From positions 1 to 60,817 of the forward strand of contig JALWJZ010000027.1 in the NCBI GenBank assembly GCA_026996855.1: a DNA stretch of 60,817 bases, written 5' to 3'. Position 1 is the stretch's first letter, and every line of letters begins with the position of its first letter. This stretch comes from Anaerolineales bacterium. GTDB lineage: Bacteria > Chloroflexota > Anaerolineae > Anaerolineales > DRMV01. The position numbers and the translations under genes were made by a program. Shown in pieces: positions 42,642-51,890 of the stretch. The notes beneath the pieces were generated by a model. The model searched no databases. It saw only the letters and a program-made list of their open reading frames with translations, and had not been told where the DNA came from.

Positions 42642-43538
42642 ATGGGAAAGCGGAAGGCCCGATGGTTGTGGTGGGGAGTGCTGGGGTGGTTCCTGGTGAT
42701 GTGTAATCTGCCCCTGACCCCGGTGGCAGGCGGTGGGCCTTCGGGGAATACCTATGCGACCATGACCGCGCTGTACGCGCAGGTGCCCACGTTGGTGCTC
42801 ACGGTGCAGGTGGCCACGGCCACACCCGTGCCTGTGGTTTCCCCCGCCTACACGCCGACCCTGCCCACGCCGCCGGGACCCTTGCGCCAGGGAGGTACAG
42901 TGGTGGCGCATCGCCGGACCGCACCGCCTCTGGTGGACGGCTTGCTCAGCGACTGGCCGGACCTGCCCTACACCGCGGACAAGGTGGTTTGGGGACCGGA
43001 CCAATGGTCCGGGCCTCAGGACCTTTCGGCCCGCTTCGCGGTGGCCTGGGACGAGGCCGGCCTGTACCTGGCCGCGCGGGTGACCGACGACGTGTACGCT
43101 CAGGTTTCCCAGGGTTACAACCTGTTCAAAGGGGATGCCCTGGAAATTCTGCTGGACAGGGACCTGTACGGTGATTTTTCTTCTGCCACCCTCAACGACG
43201 ATGATTACCACCTGGGTTTGTCGCCCGGCCGCCGAACGCCCGGGAATCAGCCAGAGGCCTTCCTTTGGTTTCCCCAGGGTATTCGAGGACCTCGGCCCCA
43301 GGTGCACCTTGCGGCTCGGGCCACGGAAGAAGCGGGCGGCTATACCGTCGAAGTCTTCGTTCCTTGGGAGGTGCTGGCCGGGCCTTTGTCGCCGGGTGCG
43401 TATGCGGGTTTTGCCTTCCGGGTGTCGGACAACGACCTGCTCGGTCAGGCGGTGCAACAGAGCATGGTGGCCAATATCGGCCCGCCCCACGTATACAACA
43501 ACCCCACCACCTGGGGAAATCTGATTCTGCTTCCTTAG
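42642..43538 (+). CDS. Secreted CBM9-like protein (second paralogue)
   Basis: A 298-residue protein from the ATG at 42642 (GGAGGGGAGA upstream). An N-terminal hydrophobic helix (about 8-25) ends at Cys22 and may be a lipoprotein or ordinary signal. A Thr/Val/Pro linker (about 50-85) follows. Residues ~90-298 repeat the features of the 40084 gene: PPLVDGLLSDWPD, VAWDEAGLYLAARVTDD, GDALEILLDRDLYGD, DDYHLGLSPG and RVSDNDLLGQA. Both copies also end in NNPTTWGNLILLP / DPTTWGELVLYP. It is a non-catalytic surface-binding domain by family; the ligand is unknown. The M1-type gene follows after 23 bp. Confidence 0.8.
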   Translation: MGKRKARWLWWGVLGWFLVMCNLPLTPVAGGGPSGNTYATMTALYAQVPTLVLTVQVATATPVPVVSPAYTPTLPTPPGPLRQGGTVVAHRRTAPPLVDGLLSDWPDLPYTADKVVWGPDQWSGPQDLSARFAVAWDEAGLYLAARVTDDVYAQVSQGYNLFKGDALEILLDRDLYGDFSSATLNDDDYHLGLSPGRRTPGNQPEAFLWFPQGIRGPRPQVHLAARATEEAGGYTVEVFVPWEVLAGPLSPGAYAGFAFRVSDNDLLGQAVQQSMVANIGPPHVYNNPTTWGNLILLP

Positions 43539-43561
43539 AAAGCGCGAACGGGGACCGGGCC

Positions 43562-45166
43562 ATGAAAGGTTTTCCTCCTGGGTATCCACGGCACACCGCG
43601 AAAAACCGTTTGGTAAGCCCCGGTCTGCTTTTTTGGATTGGGTTTTGGTTGGCCGTCCTGGCAGGGGGATGCCAGGGCGGAGAGACGGCAGAAGCGGCCC
43701 CGGCACCCTCGGTGACGCCTTCCACCGTCGCGAGCCTCACGGTTGCTGCCTCCCCTGTGGGGAGGGTAACCCCTGTCGCCACGCCTACCGTCATCTCGTC
43801 TCCGGCGCCATCCCCCACGCCCACGCCGAAGTTTGCCTATCCCCAGGCTGCCCAACGTCATCGCATTACGGTGACCTACGCGCCCCTGTGGCAACGCATG
43901 ACCGTGACCCAACACCTGACCTGGCAAAACACCACCGGGGAAAGGGTGGAACGGCTGCCCTTGCTGGCCCCCATGCTCACCCAGTCCTACGTCAGTCTGC
44001 AAAAGGTGCAGGCGGCCAACCGTCAGGCCTACTACGCCTGGGATATGGAACGTTGGGTGCTGTGGCTCACCCTGGCTCCTGCCCTCGAGCCGGGGGACAC
44101 CCTGGAACTGGAACTGGATTACGTGCTCACCCTGCGCCCCCTGCGCACCGAGCCTTCGGACATTACCAAACCCATGGTGCAGGGATACACCGTGCTCCAG
44201 ACCAATGCCGCAGAGTGGCATTTCATCGTGGCTGCCTACCATGCGGAGAAAGGCTGGCTGCTGCCCCGCCCCTGGCCCTTTGGCGAATTCATCCCCTACC
44301 CCATCGCCGATTACACCGTGTACGTGAACGTGCCCCCCGGCTGGCAACTGGCGCACAACGGCCGCCAAATCCCCTGCCCGGAGGAGGAACCGCCCTTCGA
44401 CCTTTGTTTTGAGGTGCTCGCGGCCCGGCAGGCGGTGTTTTCCACCAGCACGGTGTACGAGACCTTCTCCGAAGAGGCCCCTTCCCGTCGGGGCATCCCG
44501 GTGCGCATCGAAGCCCATGTGTTTGCCGGCGACAAGGACCTGGGGCCGGTGGTGGTGGAGGCCATGAGGCAGGCCCTGGTCCTCTACGAAAACCTGTACG
44601 GGCCTTACCACCGGGAACGCCTGGTCTTCGTAGTGGGGGATTTCCCCTTCAGCATGGAATACGACGGCATCTTCTTCGTGCGGCGTTCTTTCTTCTTCGA
44701 CGAACCCTGGGGCCGCCTGACGGCCATCACCGTGCACGAGGTGGCCCACCAGTGGTGGTACGCCCAGGTGCACAACGACCCCGCGGTCGCACCCTGGATG
44801 GACGAGGGCCTGTGCGCTTTCAGCGAGATTTTGTACTACCAGCGCCATCTTCCGCAACGCATGGATTGGTGGTGGGGTTCCCGCTGGGAAGGGTTGCAGC
44901 CCAACGACGACCCCATCGATTTGCCTCTGTGGACCTACCTGAATTATTTCGACTACCGGCGCAGGGCCTACCTGAACACCGCCCGCATGTGGCTGGACGT
45001 GTACGAAACGCTGGGTGAGTCGGCCTTTTCCCAGATGATGCACGACTACGTGGCAACGTATCGCGGGCGCATCGCCTATCCCGAGGATTTGAAAGCCCTG
45101 CTGGCCGACTCCCTGCCTCAAGCAACCTGGCAAACCCTGCAGCAAACGTATTTCTCCTCACCGTAG
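43562..45166 (+). CDS. M1-family metallopeptidase lipoprotein
   Basis: A 534-residue protein from the ATG at 43562. A signal ends in LAVLAGGCQGG (lipobox Cys about 39). A Thr/Pro linker runs to about 90. The N-terminal beta domain leads to the M1 zinc site HEVAHQWW at 392-396 and Glu415 (HExxH-x18-E), so a zinc peptidase is clear. The usual GxMEN exopeptidase motif is replaced by SMEYDG, so aminopeptidase specificity may differ. It is likely anchored outside the cell next to the CBM9-like protein. Confidence 0.87.
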   Translation: MKGFPPGYPRHTAKNRLVSPGLLFWIGFWLAVLAGGCQGGETAEAAPAPSVTPSTVASLTVAASPVGRVTPVATPTVISSPAPSPTPTPKFAYPQAAQRHRITVTYAPLWQRMTVTQHLTWQNTTGERVERLPLLAPMLTQSYVSLQKVQAANRQAYYAWDMERWVLWLTLAPALEPGDTLELELDYVLTLRPLRTEPSDITKPMVQGYTVLQTNAAEWHFIVAAYHAEKGWLLPRPWPFGEFIPYPIADYTVYVNVPPGWQLAHNGRQIPCPEEEPPFDLCFEVLAARQAVFSTSTVYETFSEEAPSRRGIPVRIEAHVFAGDKDLGPVVVEAMRQALVLYENLYGPYHRERLVFVVGDFPFSMEYDGIFFVRRSFFFDEPWGRLTAITVHEVAHQWWYAQVHNDPAVAPWMDEGLCAFSEILYYQRHLPQRMDWWWGSRWEGLQPNDDPIDLPLWTYLNYFDYRRRAYLNTARMWLDVYETLGESAFSQMMHDYVATYRGRIAYPEDLKALLADSLPQATWQTLQQTYFSSP

Positions 45167-45248
45167 GGGGCGCCCTTTTTGGGTGTTCTCTGCTCCTATC
45201 ATTCCAATCATTTCTTTGATAACGCAAATAACTTGTTGTGCAAATGGC

Positions 45249-45277
45249 TTGACGAAATTTTTCATCGGGGTTAGGAT
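45249..45277 (+). promoter_or_regulatory. Promoter of the glycerol operon
   Basis: TTGACG, a 17-bp spacer and TAGGAT lie 64 bp upstream of the channel gene. An imperfect dyad (CGGGGTT and AAACCCG, about 45265-45290) overlaps the -10 box and could be an operator. GCAAAT occurs twice just upstream of the -35 box. Confidence 0.55.
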
Positions 45278-45340
45278 TATAGAAACCCGACCAGCCCGGT
45301 TTTCACCGCCGTTTTTCACAAAGCCCTCAGGAGGTGTGCA

Positions 45341-46192
45341 ATGGATAACATCGGATTTCGCCAATATCTTGCGGAGGCATTGGGCGTTTTCTTCATCATT
45401 TTCTTCGGTGATGGTTATGTGGCCATCGCGGTGCTCTACGGTGTGGGCGATGGTTTGATGCTGGCAGGTTTCGCGTGGGCCTTTGCGGTCGCGCTGGCCA
45501 TTTACCTGGCCGGGGCCATGCAGAGCGGCGCCCATTACAACCCCGGCGTCACCCTGGCCCTGGCCTTACGGCGAGGCTTCCCGTGGAACAAAGTACCCAT
45601 GTACATTTTGTTCCAGATTTTGGGAGGCTTCCTGGGCGCGGCCGCGGTGTGGTTCATCCACTCCGAACAGTTGGCTTTCCAACTTTCCAAATTGCCGCAA
45701 GGTCTGGCCACGCCGCCGGTGGTGGATGCCAATGGCGTGGTGCAGGATGCCGGCGGCGCGGTGTACGCCCAAATCTTCGCGCCCATGGTGCCCAACTGGG
45801 GCATCGCCGCGGGCGGTAAGATGGTGGCCACCAGCGTGGGCCTGGCCTGGGGCGCGGAAATCCTGGTGACGGCCGTGCTGCTCCTGGGCATCTTCGCCCT
45901 GACCGACCCCGCTCAGCCCAACGTGGGGCCGGGTTGGGTGCCCTGGCTCATCGGCATTCTGGTGGGCATGCTGGTGATGATGGAAGCCCCCATCACCATG
46001 ACCAGTATGAACGCCGCCCGTGACCTGGGGCCGCGCATCTGGATTGCCCTCATGGGCGCGGGGAGCAACGCCTTCCCCGGCCCCGCAGGATGGGGCGCTA
46101 CGCTGGCCACCACGGTGGGTTCCACCATCGGTGCCATCGTGGGCGCGTACTTCCACGATTTCGTGATGAAGCCGGCCTACAAGGAAGGCTAA
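45341..46192 (+). CDS. glpF: Aquaglyceroporin-like channel (MIP family) with altered NPA boxes
   Basis: A 283-residue protein with six membrane segments and the two half-helix loops of the MIP fold. The first loop is SGAHYNPGVTLAL (NPA changed to NPG, residues 67-69). The second is TSMNAARDLGPR (NPARD changed to NAARD, residues 224-228). The Arg of the selectivity filter (227) is kept. The ~55-residue insertion between about 120 and 170 is longer than in E. coli GlpF. The operon with glpK and dhaKL makes a glycerol or dihydroxyacetone channel likely. AGGAGGTG precedes the ATG. Confidence 0.85.
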   Translation: MDNIGFRQYLAEALGVFFIIFFGDGYVAIAVLYGVGDGLMLAGFAWAFAVALAIYLAGAMQSGAHYNPGVTLALALRRGFPWNKVPMYILFQILGGFLGAAAVWFIHSEQLAFQLSKLPQGLATPPVVDANGVVQDAGGAVYAQIFAPMVPNWGIAAGGKMVATSVGLAWGAEILVTAVLLLGIFALTDPAQPNVGPGWVPWLIGILVGMLVMMEAPITMTSMNAARDLGPRIWIALMGAGSNAFPGPAGWGATLATTVGSTIGAIVGAYFHDFVMKPAYKEG

Positions 46193-46253
46193 GCGTAAAC
46201 CTTGGGGGAAGGGCTGCCCAGGTGGCCCTTCCCCCAAGCCAGTTCCTGGAGCC

Positions 46254-46499
46254 ATGAACATGCATCCACGCCGAGGAAAACGCCCCCAACAGAACCCTCA
46301 AGGAGGATGGCTCTCTCCCAAGATTGCCATCCCCGGCATTGTGCTGGCGGGCGTCTTTGCCGCCTATCACGTGGCCCGGGCCCTGTACCCCCGTTACGAT
46401 TTGTTCACCACCCTGAGCGTCACCTTCATCGCATTCATCACCCCCATCGGTGCCGCGGCGTTGACCTTTTTCCTGCGTCGAAGGCTGGTCGGGTCGTAG
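46254..46499 (+). CDS. Small membrane protein (81 aa)
   Basis: An 81-residue protein with a basic N-terminus (about 20 residues) and two hydrophobic segments at about 24-42 and 53-74. An ATG 6 bp downstream is an alternative start with better spacing to GGAG. It is unrecognised. It lies 62 bp after the channel gene and 11 bp before the next membrane protein, so it is part of the glycerol operon by position. Confidence 0.65.
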   Translation: MNMHPRRGKRPQQNPQGGWLSPKIAIPGIVLAGVFAAYHVARALYPRYDLFTTLSVTFIAFITPIGAAALTFFLRRRLVGS

Positions 46500-46509
46500 G
46501 AGAAAGGTC

Positions 46510-47085
46510 ATGGAAATTCGCTTGACGCCGGAACAGAATCGGATACTGGCCCAGGTTTTGAGCCGGGACGACGTAGCGCTGCAGCGTTTGATTCGCTATC
46601 CCAGCGGGAGGATGAGCGCTGAGCTCATCACGCCTTTTGGCCCCCGGAGTCTGGATTTGACGCCGGACCTGCCGCCTGCGGCAGGACGCCATGCACGCTG
46701 GCTTCCCTGGTTTCTCTTCGGGAGTTTCGCCTGGCTGTCCTTGGGCCTGGCCTTGATTACCAGCGGCCTGATTCATCTTCCCCTTTGGGCCGACGCCCTC
46801 TGGATTGGTTCCGGTGCGATTCTGAGTGGCCTGGCCGTGTACCGCGCCCAGCGGGTGCTGGCTACGCCTTTGCTCCTTACCAAAGAGCAAAGTCGGGCCT
46901 TGGCCTTCCTTTTGAGTCGGGGCTATCGCATCCTGGCCCTTAGCGGGGGTGGCGGCACCCACCTTATGGGCCGTGGCCCGCTCATGGTGCGGGTTCGTAC
47001 GCCCGAGGGTGGGGAAGCCGTCTTTCCCCTGAAACCCAACGGGTGGCTTCCTGCCCAGGTATCCATACCTTTCGAAGGTGCATGA
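46510..47085 (+). CDS. Membrane protein of unknown function (191 aa)
   Basis: A 191-residue protein with a soluble N-terminal part (about 1-60), two membrane segments (about 64-84 and 91-112) and a C-terminal part containing a Gly-rich stretch LALSGGGGTHLMGRG. I do not know the family. GGAGAAAGG precedes the ATG. It lies between the channel and dhaK and is likely cotranscribed. Confidence 0.65.
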   Translation: MEIRLTPEQNRILAQVLSRDDVALQRLIRYPSGRMSAELITPFGPRSLDLTPDLPPAAGRHARWLPWFLFGSFAWLSLGLALITSGLIHLPLWADALWIGSGAILSGLAVYRAQRVLATPLLLTKEQSRALAFLLSRGYRILALSGGGGTHLMGRGPLMVRVRTPEGGEAVFPLKPNGWLPAQVSIPFEGA

Positions 47086-47175
47086 CTTTATGAGGAAGGT
47101 GCGTTCGGATCTGGCTCGCCATTGCTACCAGTGAAAAGTGAGGTTCTTTCCCAACCCCTTTCAAGGAGGACGGCC

Positions 47176-48249
47176 ATGAAGAAACTGGTCAATCGCCCCG
47201 AAGATTTTGTCCGTGAAATGCTGGAGGGCATGGAAAAGGCCCACGGCGACCTCATTGGCGTGAATTACGAGCCTCGGTACATTTACCGCAAGGAGATGCC
47301 TCAGGGCAAGGTGGCCGTGATTTCCGGCGGTGGCAGCGGTCACGAGCCCATGCACGGCGGGTTCGTGGGCATCGGCATGCTGGACGCGGCCTGCCCCGGC
47401 GAAGTGTTCACCTCGCCCACGCCGGACCAGATGTATGAAGCCGGTAAGAAGGTGCACGCCGGCGGCGGTGTGCTGTTCATCGTCAAGAACTACAGCGGCG
47501 ACGTGATGAACTTCGAGATGGCCACCGAGATGCTGAACATGGAAGGCATTCCCACCATCAATGTGCTGGTGGACGACGATGTGGCCGTGAAGGACAGTCT
47601 GTACACCCAGGGCCGCCGCGGCACCGGTACCACAGTGCTCATGGAGAAGATCGTGGGCGCGGCCGCGGAATGGGGCAAATACGACCTGAAGCGCCTGGCC
47701 GACCTGGCCCGCAAGGTGAACGTGAACGGTCGCAGTATGGGCATGGCCCTGACCCCCTGCACCGTGCCCACCGCAGGCAAGCCCACCTTCGAACTGGGCG
47801 AAGACGAGATGGAAATCGGTATCGGCATCCACGGCGAGCCGGGCCGCTATCGCGAACCCCTGGCCACCGCGGACGAAATCACCGAACGCCTGGCCCTGGC
47901 CATCATCGAAGACGGCCCTTACACCCGCACGGTGAAGGAATGGGACCTGGACGCGGGCGGCTGGAAGGAATTCGAACTCACCGATCCGCCCTTCCAGCCC
48001 GGGGACCACGTGATCGCCATGGTGAACAGCATGGGCGGCACCCCCGTGAGCGAACTGTACGTGGTCTATCGCAAACTCCACGAGATTTGCGAGAAGAAGG
48101 GCCTGACCATCGTCCGTAACCTCATCGGGGCTTACATCACTTCCCTGGAGATGCAGGGCGTGATGATTACCCTGCTCAAGGTGGACGACGAAATCCTGGA
48201 GATGTGGGACAAACCTGTAAAGACCCCGGCGCTGCGTTGGGGTATGTAA
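47176..48249 (+). CDS. dhaK: Dihydroxyacetone kinase subunit DhaK
   Basis: A 357-residue protein, the length of a stand-alone PTS-type DhaK rather than the 550-600 residues of single-chain ATP kinases. The start is [17 protein letters not shown], followed by [17 protein letters not shown]. His219 in GIGIHGEPG forms the covalent hemiaminal bond to dihydroxyacetone. It binds substrate while DhaL carries the ADP. AAGGAGGACGG precedes the ATG. Confidence 0.95.
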   Translation: MKKLVNRPEDFVREMLEGMEKAHGDLIGVNYEPRYIYRKEMPQGKVAVISGGGSGHEPMHGGFVGIGMLDAACPGEVFTSPTPDQMYEAGKKVHAGGGVLFIVKNYSGDVMNFEMATEMLNMEGIPTINVLVDDDVAVKDSLYTQGRRGTGTTVLMEKIVGAAAEWGKYDLKRLADLARKVNVNGRSMGMALTPCTVPTAGKPTFELGEDEMEIGIGIHGEPGRYREPLATADEITERLALAIIEDGPYTRTVKEWDLDAGGWKEFELTDPPFQPGDHVIAMVNSMGGTPVSELYVVYRKLHEICEKKGLTIVRNLIGAYITSLEMQGVMITLLKVDDEILEMWDKPVKTPALRWGM

Positions 48250-48321
48250 GCACCATGGGGATGGCGGCAGAATGCCGCCATCCCCATCCACCGAACCCTT
48301 GCGTGAAAGGAGGAACCAACC

Positions 48322-48957
48322 ATGAGCACCATCACCCGCGAACACATCGTCCAATGGCTGGAAAACGTGGCCCAGGTCCTGGCCGAAAACAAGGAGTACC
48401 TGACGGAACTGGACGCGGCCATTGGCGATGCCGACCACGGTATCAACATGGATCGCGGGTTCACCAAGGTCATGGAGCGCTTGGACGGCGTGCGGGACAA
48501 GGACATCGGCACGATTTTGCGCACCACTGGCATGGCTTTGCTTTCCAGCGTTGGGGGCGCGGGTGGTCCCCTGTACGGTTCCCTGTTCATGAAAGCGGGT
48601 ATGGCCGTCACCGGGAAACACGAACTGACCCCGGAAGAGTTGGGGAAATTGCTTCGGGCCGCGGTGCAGGGCGTCATCGACCGGGGCAAGGCCCAGTTGG
48701 GCGACAAGACCATGGTGGATGCCCTGCTGCCTGCGGTGGAGGCCTATGAAAAGACCCTGCAAGAAGGCGGAGACCTGTGTACCGCGCTAACCCGTATGGT
48801 GGCCGCCGCGGAAAAGGGCATGAAGGATACCATCCCCCTGGTGGCCAAAAAAGGCCGGGCCAGTTACCTGGGCGAGCGCAGTGCCGGCCATCAGGACCCG
48901 GGCGCGACTTCGTCTTATCTCATTCTCAAGGCCCTGAAGGAGACCGTGTGTGGGTGA
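48322..48957 (+). CDS. dhaL: Dihydroxyacetone kinase subunit DhaL
   Basis: A 211-residue all-helical protein. The nucleotide and magnesium-binding Asp residues are in ELDAAIGDADHGINM (about 29-43). SSVGGAGGPLYG and the C-terminal GERSAGHQDPGATSS also match. With DhaK it phosphorylates dihydroxyacetone to dihydroxyacetone phosphate. In PTS-dependent systems a third protein, DhaM, rephosphorylates the bound ADP; none is found between here and glpK. AAGGAGGAACC precedes the ATG. Confidence 0.95.
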   Translation: MSTITREHIVQWLENVAQVLAENKEYLTELDAAIGDADHGINMDRGFTKVMERLDGVRDKDIGTILRTTGMALLSSVGGAGGPLYGSLFMKAGMAVTGKHELTPEELGKLLRAAVQGVIDRGKAQLGDKTMVDALLPAVEAYEKTLQEGGDLCTALTRMVAAAEKGMKDTIPLVAKKGRASYLGERSAGHQDPGATSSYLILKALKETVCG

Positions 48958-49032
48958 TTAACAGAGGCGGTTTTGGATGGCTGACCTTGTTTGCTTGTCG
49001 AACGTTTCATTACCCTTCGTAGGAGGTATGCC

Positions 49033-50547
49033 ATGGAGAAAAAGTATGTAGCCGCGGTTGACCAGGGTACCACCAGCACCCGGTGCATCATTTTCGACCG
49101 CAAAGGCCGGGTCATCGGTGTGGACCAAAAAGAGCACGAGCAGATTTACCCCAAGCCCGGTTGGGTCGAGCACGACCCCATGGAAATCTGGCAACGCACC
49201 CAGGAAGTGATTCGCGGGGCCATCGCCAATGCCGGCATCGACCCGAACGAAATCGCCGCGGTGGGTGTGACCAATCAGCGGGAAACCACCGTGGTGTGGA
49301 ACCGGCACACGGGCAAGCCCTATTACAACGCCATCGTATGGCAGGACACCCGCACCGACAAGATTTGCGACATGCTGGCTGCGGACGGCGGCCAGGACCG
49401 CTTCCGCCCCAAGACGGGCCTGCCCCTGGCCACGTATTTCTCCGGCCCGAAAATCATGTGGTTGCTGGAGAACGTGCCCGGCCTGCGAGAGGACGCGGAA
49501 AAGGGCGACGCCATCTTCGGCAACATCGACACCTGGCTCATCTGGAACCTGACCGGCGGGCCCAACGGCGGCGCCCACGTGACCGATGTCTCCAATGCCA
49601 GCCGCACCCTGCTCATGAACCTGGAAACCCTGGACTGGGACGACGAAATCCTGAGCATCATGGGCATTCCTCGGGCCATGCTGCCCAAGATTGTGCCCTC
49701 CAGCGACCCCAACACCTGGGGCAACACCGCCAAGGATGGGCCTTTTGGCGCGGAGATTCCCGTGTGCGGCGACCTGGGCGACCAGCAGGCCGCGTTGGTG
49801 GGGCAGGCCTGTTTCGACGTGGGCGAGGCCAAGAACACCTACGGCACCGGTTGTTTCCTGCTGCTGAACACGGGCAACAACATCGTGCATTCCAAGCACG
49901 GCCTGCTCACCACCTTGGCCTACAAATTCGGCGACGCGCCCGCGGTGTACGCGCTGGAAGGCTCCATTGCCATCACCGGCGCGCTGGTGCAGTGGCTGCG
50001 GGACAACCTGGAGTTCTTCGAGAAGTCCGCGGACATCGAGCCTTGTGCCCGCAGCGTGGAGGACAACGGCGGCATTTACTTCGTGCCCGCGTTCTCCGGC
50101 CTGTTTGCGCCCTACTGGCGCAGCGACGCCCGGGGCGTCATCGTGGGCCTGACCCGCTACATCCGCAAGGGCCACATCTGCCGGGCCGCGCTGGAAGCCA
50201 CCGCCTACCAGACCAAGGACGTGTTCGACGCCATGATTAAGGATTCCGGCGTGGAACTGAAGGCCCTCAAGGTCGATGGCGGCATGGTGCGCAACGAATT
50301 GCTCATGCAGTTCCAGGCCGACATCCTCAACGTGCCCGTCATCCGGCCGGTAGTGACCGAAACCACTTCTTTGGGCGCGGCTTATGCCGCGGGCCTGGCC
50401 GTGGGCTTCTGGAAGGACCTGGACGACCTGCGGGCCAACTGGCAGGAAGACAAGCGCTGGACCCCCGAAATGGACGAGGAAACCCGCCAGCGCCTGTACA
50501 AAGGCTGGCTCAAGGCCGTGGAGCGCACCTTCGGTTGGGTGGAATGA
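49033..50547 (+). CDS. glpK: Glycerol kinase
   Basis: A 504-residue FGGY kinase from the ATG at 49033 (AGGAGGTATGCC). The start [15 protein letters not shown] is the phosphate-1 loop. [40 protein letters not shown] and [14 protein letters not shown] are glycerol kinase signatures. It makes sn-glycerol 3-phosphate from glycerol and ATP. It is the last gene of the operon that begins with the channel. Confidence 0.96.
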   Translation: MEKKYVAAVDQGTTSTRCIIFDRKGRVIGVDQKEHEQIYPKPGWVEHDPMEIWQRTQEVIRGAIANAGIDPNEIAAVGVTNQRETTVVWNRHTGKPYYNAIVWQDTRTDKICDMLAADGGQDRFRPKTGLPLATYFSGPKIMWLLENVPGLREDAEKGDAIFGNIDTWLIWNLTGGPNGGAHVTDVSNASRTLLMNLETLDWDDEILSIMGIPRAMLPKIVPSSDPNTWGNTAKDGPFGAEIPVCGDLGDQQAALVGQACFDVGEAKNTYGTGCFLLLNTGNNIVHSKHGLLTTLAYKFGDAPAVYALEGSIAITGALVQWLRDNLEFFEKSADIEPCARSVEDNGGIYFVPAFSGLFAPYWRSDARGVIVGLTRYIRKGHICRAALEATAYQTKDVFDAMIKDSGVELKALKVDGGMVRNELLMQFQADILNVPVIRPVVTETTSLGAAYAAGLAVGFWKDLDDLRANWQEDKRWTPEMDEETRQRLYKGWLKAVERTFGWVE

Positions 50548-50664
50548 CCGAGGTATAGGGGCGGGGCCCCTTGAGGTCACCCGCCGCCCTGGTATGGCCT
50601 TCGTTCCCCTGGGAAAGGGGCTTCCCCGACCCTTTCCTTGCGTGTAGGGGAACCCGGCCCTTGG

Positions 50665-50696
50665 GAAGGGAGGACGTGCATGCACGTCCTCCCTTC
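50665..50696. terminator. 32-bp perfect palindrome after glpK
   Basis: A self-complementary run centred at 50680/50681, with arms of the type GAAGGGAGGACGTGCA, lies 117 bp downstream of glpK. T-rich sequence follows. It would make a strong hairpin and probably ends the glycerol operon. The rest of the 261-bp gap before the Wzm-like gene holds no gene I can support. Confidence 0.6.
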
Positions 50697-50808
50697 TCTT
50701 TGGCCTTGGGGGCAAGCGAAACACCCTATCCTGTGGTATCCTTGCAACACGATGCCTTTGGGTTTTGTGCATCGGCAAAATCGTCCAGCATGTCAAAGGG
50801 TAGGGTGC

Positions 50809-51753
50809 ATGACCGCTTCGCCCCTTTCTTCTCACAAGGAACTCGAAAAAACATCAACGGTATCGGCGCCTCGCGAGGGAGATTCGCTTCCTCGGGACGG
50901 AGCGAGGTCGCGAACGGAAACCCCTCAGAGCCTGAAGCCCTATTACGTGGTTCGCCCCCCCGGGCGCTGGGGCTTTCCCGATTTTCGGGAATTGTGGCAA
51001 TATCGGGAACTGATTTACTTCTTCACCTGGCGGGACCTGAAAGTGCGTTACAAGCAAACCCTGCTGGGGGTGCTGTGGGCCTGGTTGCAGCCCTTCATCA
51101 CCATGGTGGTGTTCAGCATTTTCTTCGGGAAACTGGCCAAAATGCCCTCCGAGGGACTGCCTTACCCCATTTTCGCCTATGCCGGCCTGCTGCCGTGGGA
51201 TTTCTTCGCCAAATCCTTCAACAAAGCCAGCCGCTCCCTGGTCATGAATCGGCCCATGCTCACCAAGGTGTACTTCCCCCGCCTGGTCATTCCCCTCTCG
51301 GTGGTGCTGAGCAGCCTGGTGGATTTCCTCCTGGCCTTCGTGGTCCTGGGCGGCCTGATGGTGTGGTACGGCATCGCACCCACCCCCCAGGTGTGGACCC
51401 TGCCCTTCTTCCTGCTCCTGGCTGCGGCGGTCAGCCTGGGGGGAAGCCTGTGGGCCTCGGCCCTGAACGTGCTATACCGGGACGTGGGTTACGTGCTTCC
51501 CTATCTGGTGCAGGTGCTTTTGTTCGTCACCCCGGTAGTCTACCCCACCAGCCTGGTTCCCGAGAAATGGCGCCTGCTTTACGCGCTAAATCCCATGGCC
51601 GGGGTGGTGCAAGGCTTTCGCTGGGCCTTGTTGGGCATCGGCACCGGGCCGGGGCCGGAGATGGCCCTTTCCATTGTGGTGGCCGTGGTTTTGCTGGTGG
51701 GGGGCCTGCTCTTCTTCCAGGGGATGGAACGCTACTTCGCTGACCGGGTCTGA
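50809..51753 (+). CDS. Wzm-like polysaccharide ABC transporter permease
   Basis: A 314-residue ABC-2 permease from the ATG at 50809; the frame is open further upstream but without a good ribosome site. The cytoplasmic N-terminus (~65 residues) ends in ELWQYRELIYFFTWRDLKVRYKQT, the amphipathic element of Wzm/TagG permeases. Six membrane segments follow, with LNVLYRDVGYVLPYLVQ and LYALNPMAGVVQGFRW typical of the family. It exports glycan chains with a Wzt ATPase, perhaps the one at 14186-15439. Confidence 0.87.
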   Translation: MTASPLSSHKELEKTSTVSAPREGDSLPRDGARSRTETPQSLKPYYVVRPPGRWGFPDFRELWQYRELIYFFTWRDLKVRYKQTLLGVLWAWLQPFITMVVFSIFFGKLAKMPSEGLPYPIFAYAGLLPWDFFAKSFNKASRSLVMNRPMLTKVYFPRLVIPLSVVLSSLVDFLLAFVVLGGLMVWYGIAPTPQVWTLPFFLLLAAAVSLGGSLWASALNVLYRDVGYVLPYLVQVLLFVTPVVYPTSLVPEKWRLLYALNPMAGVVQGFRWALLGIGTGPGPEMALSIVVAVVLLVGGLLFFQGMERYFADRV

Positions 51754-51890
51754 AGGGCCTTCGCCCACCTTTGCCGCCGTTACCCGTCGCTCTTGTCCCC
51801 TTCCGGCCTGCACAGTTTCATGAAGGTTTCACAACTCGAATTTCTTGGCATCTCCTCGGGCCTCTGAGGAACCGGGGGAAGGAGGGTATC

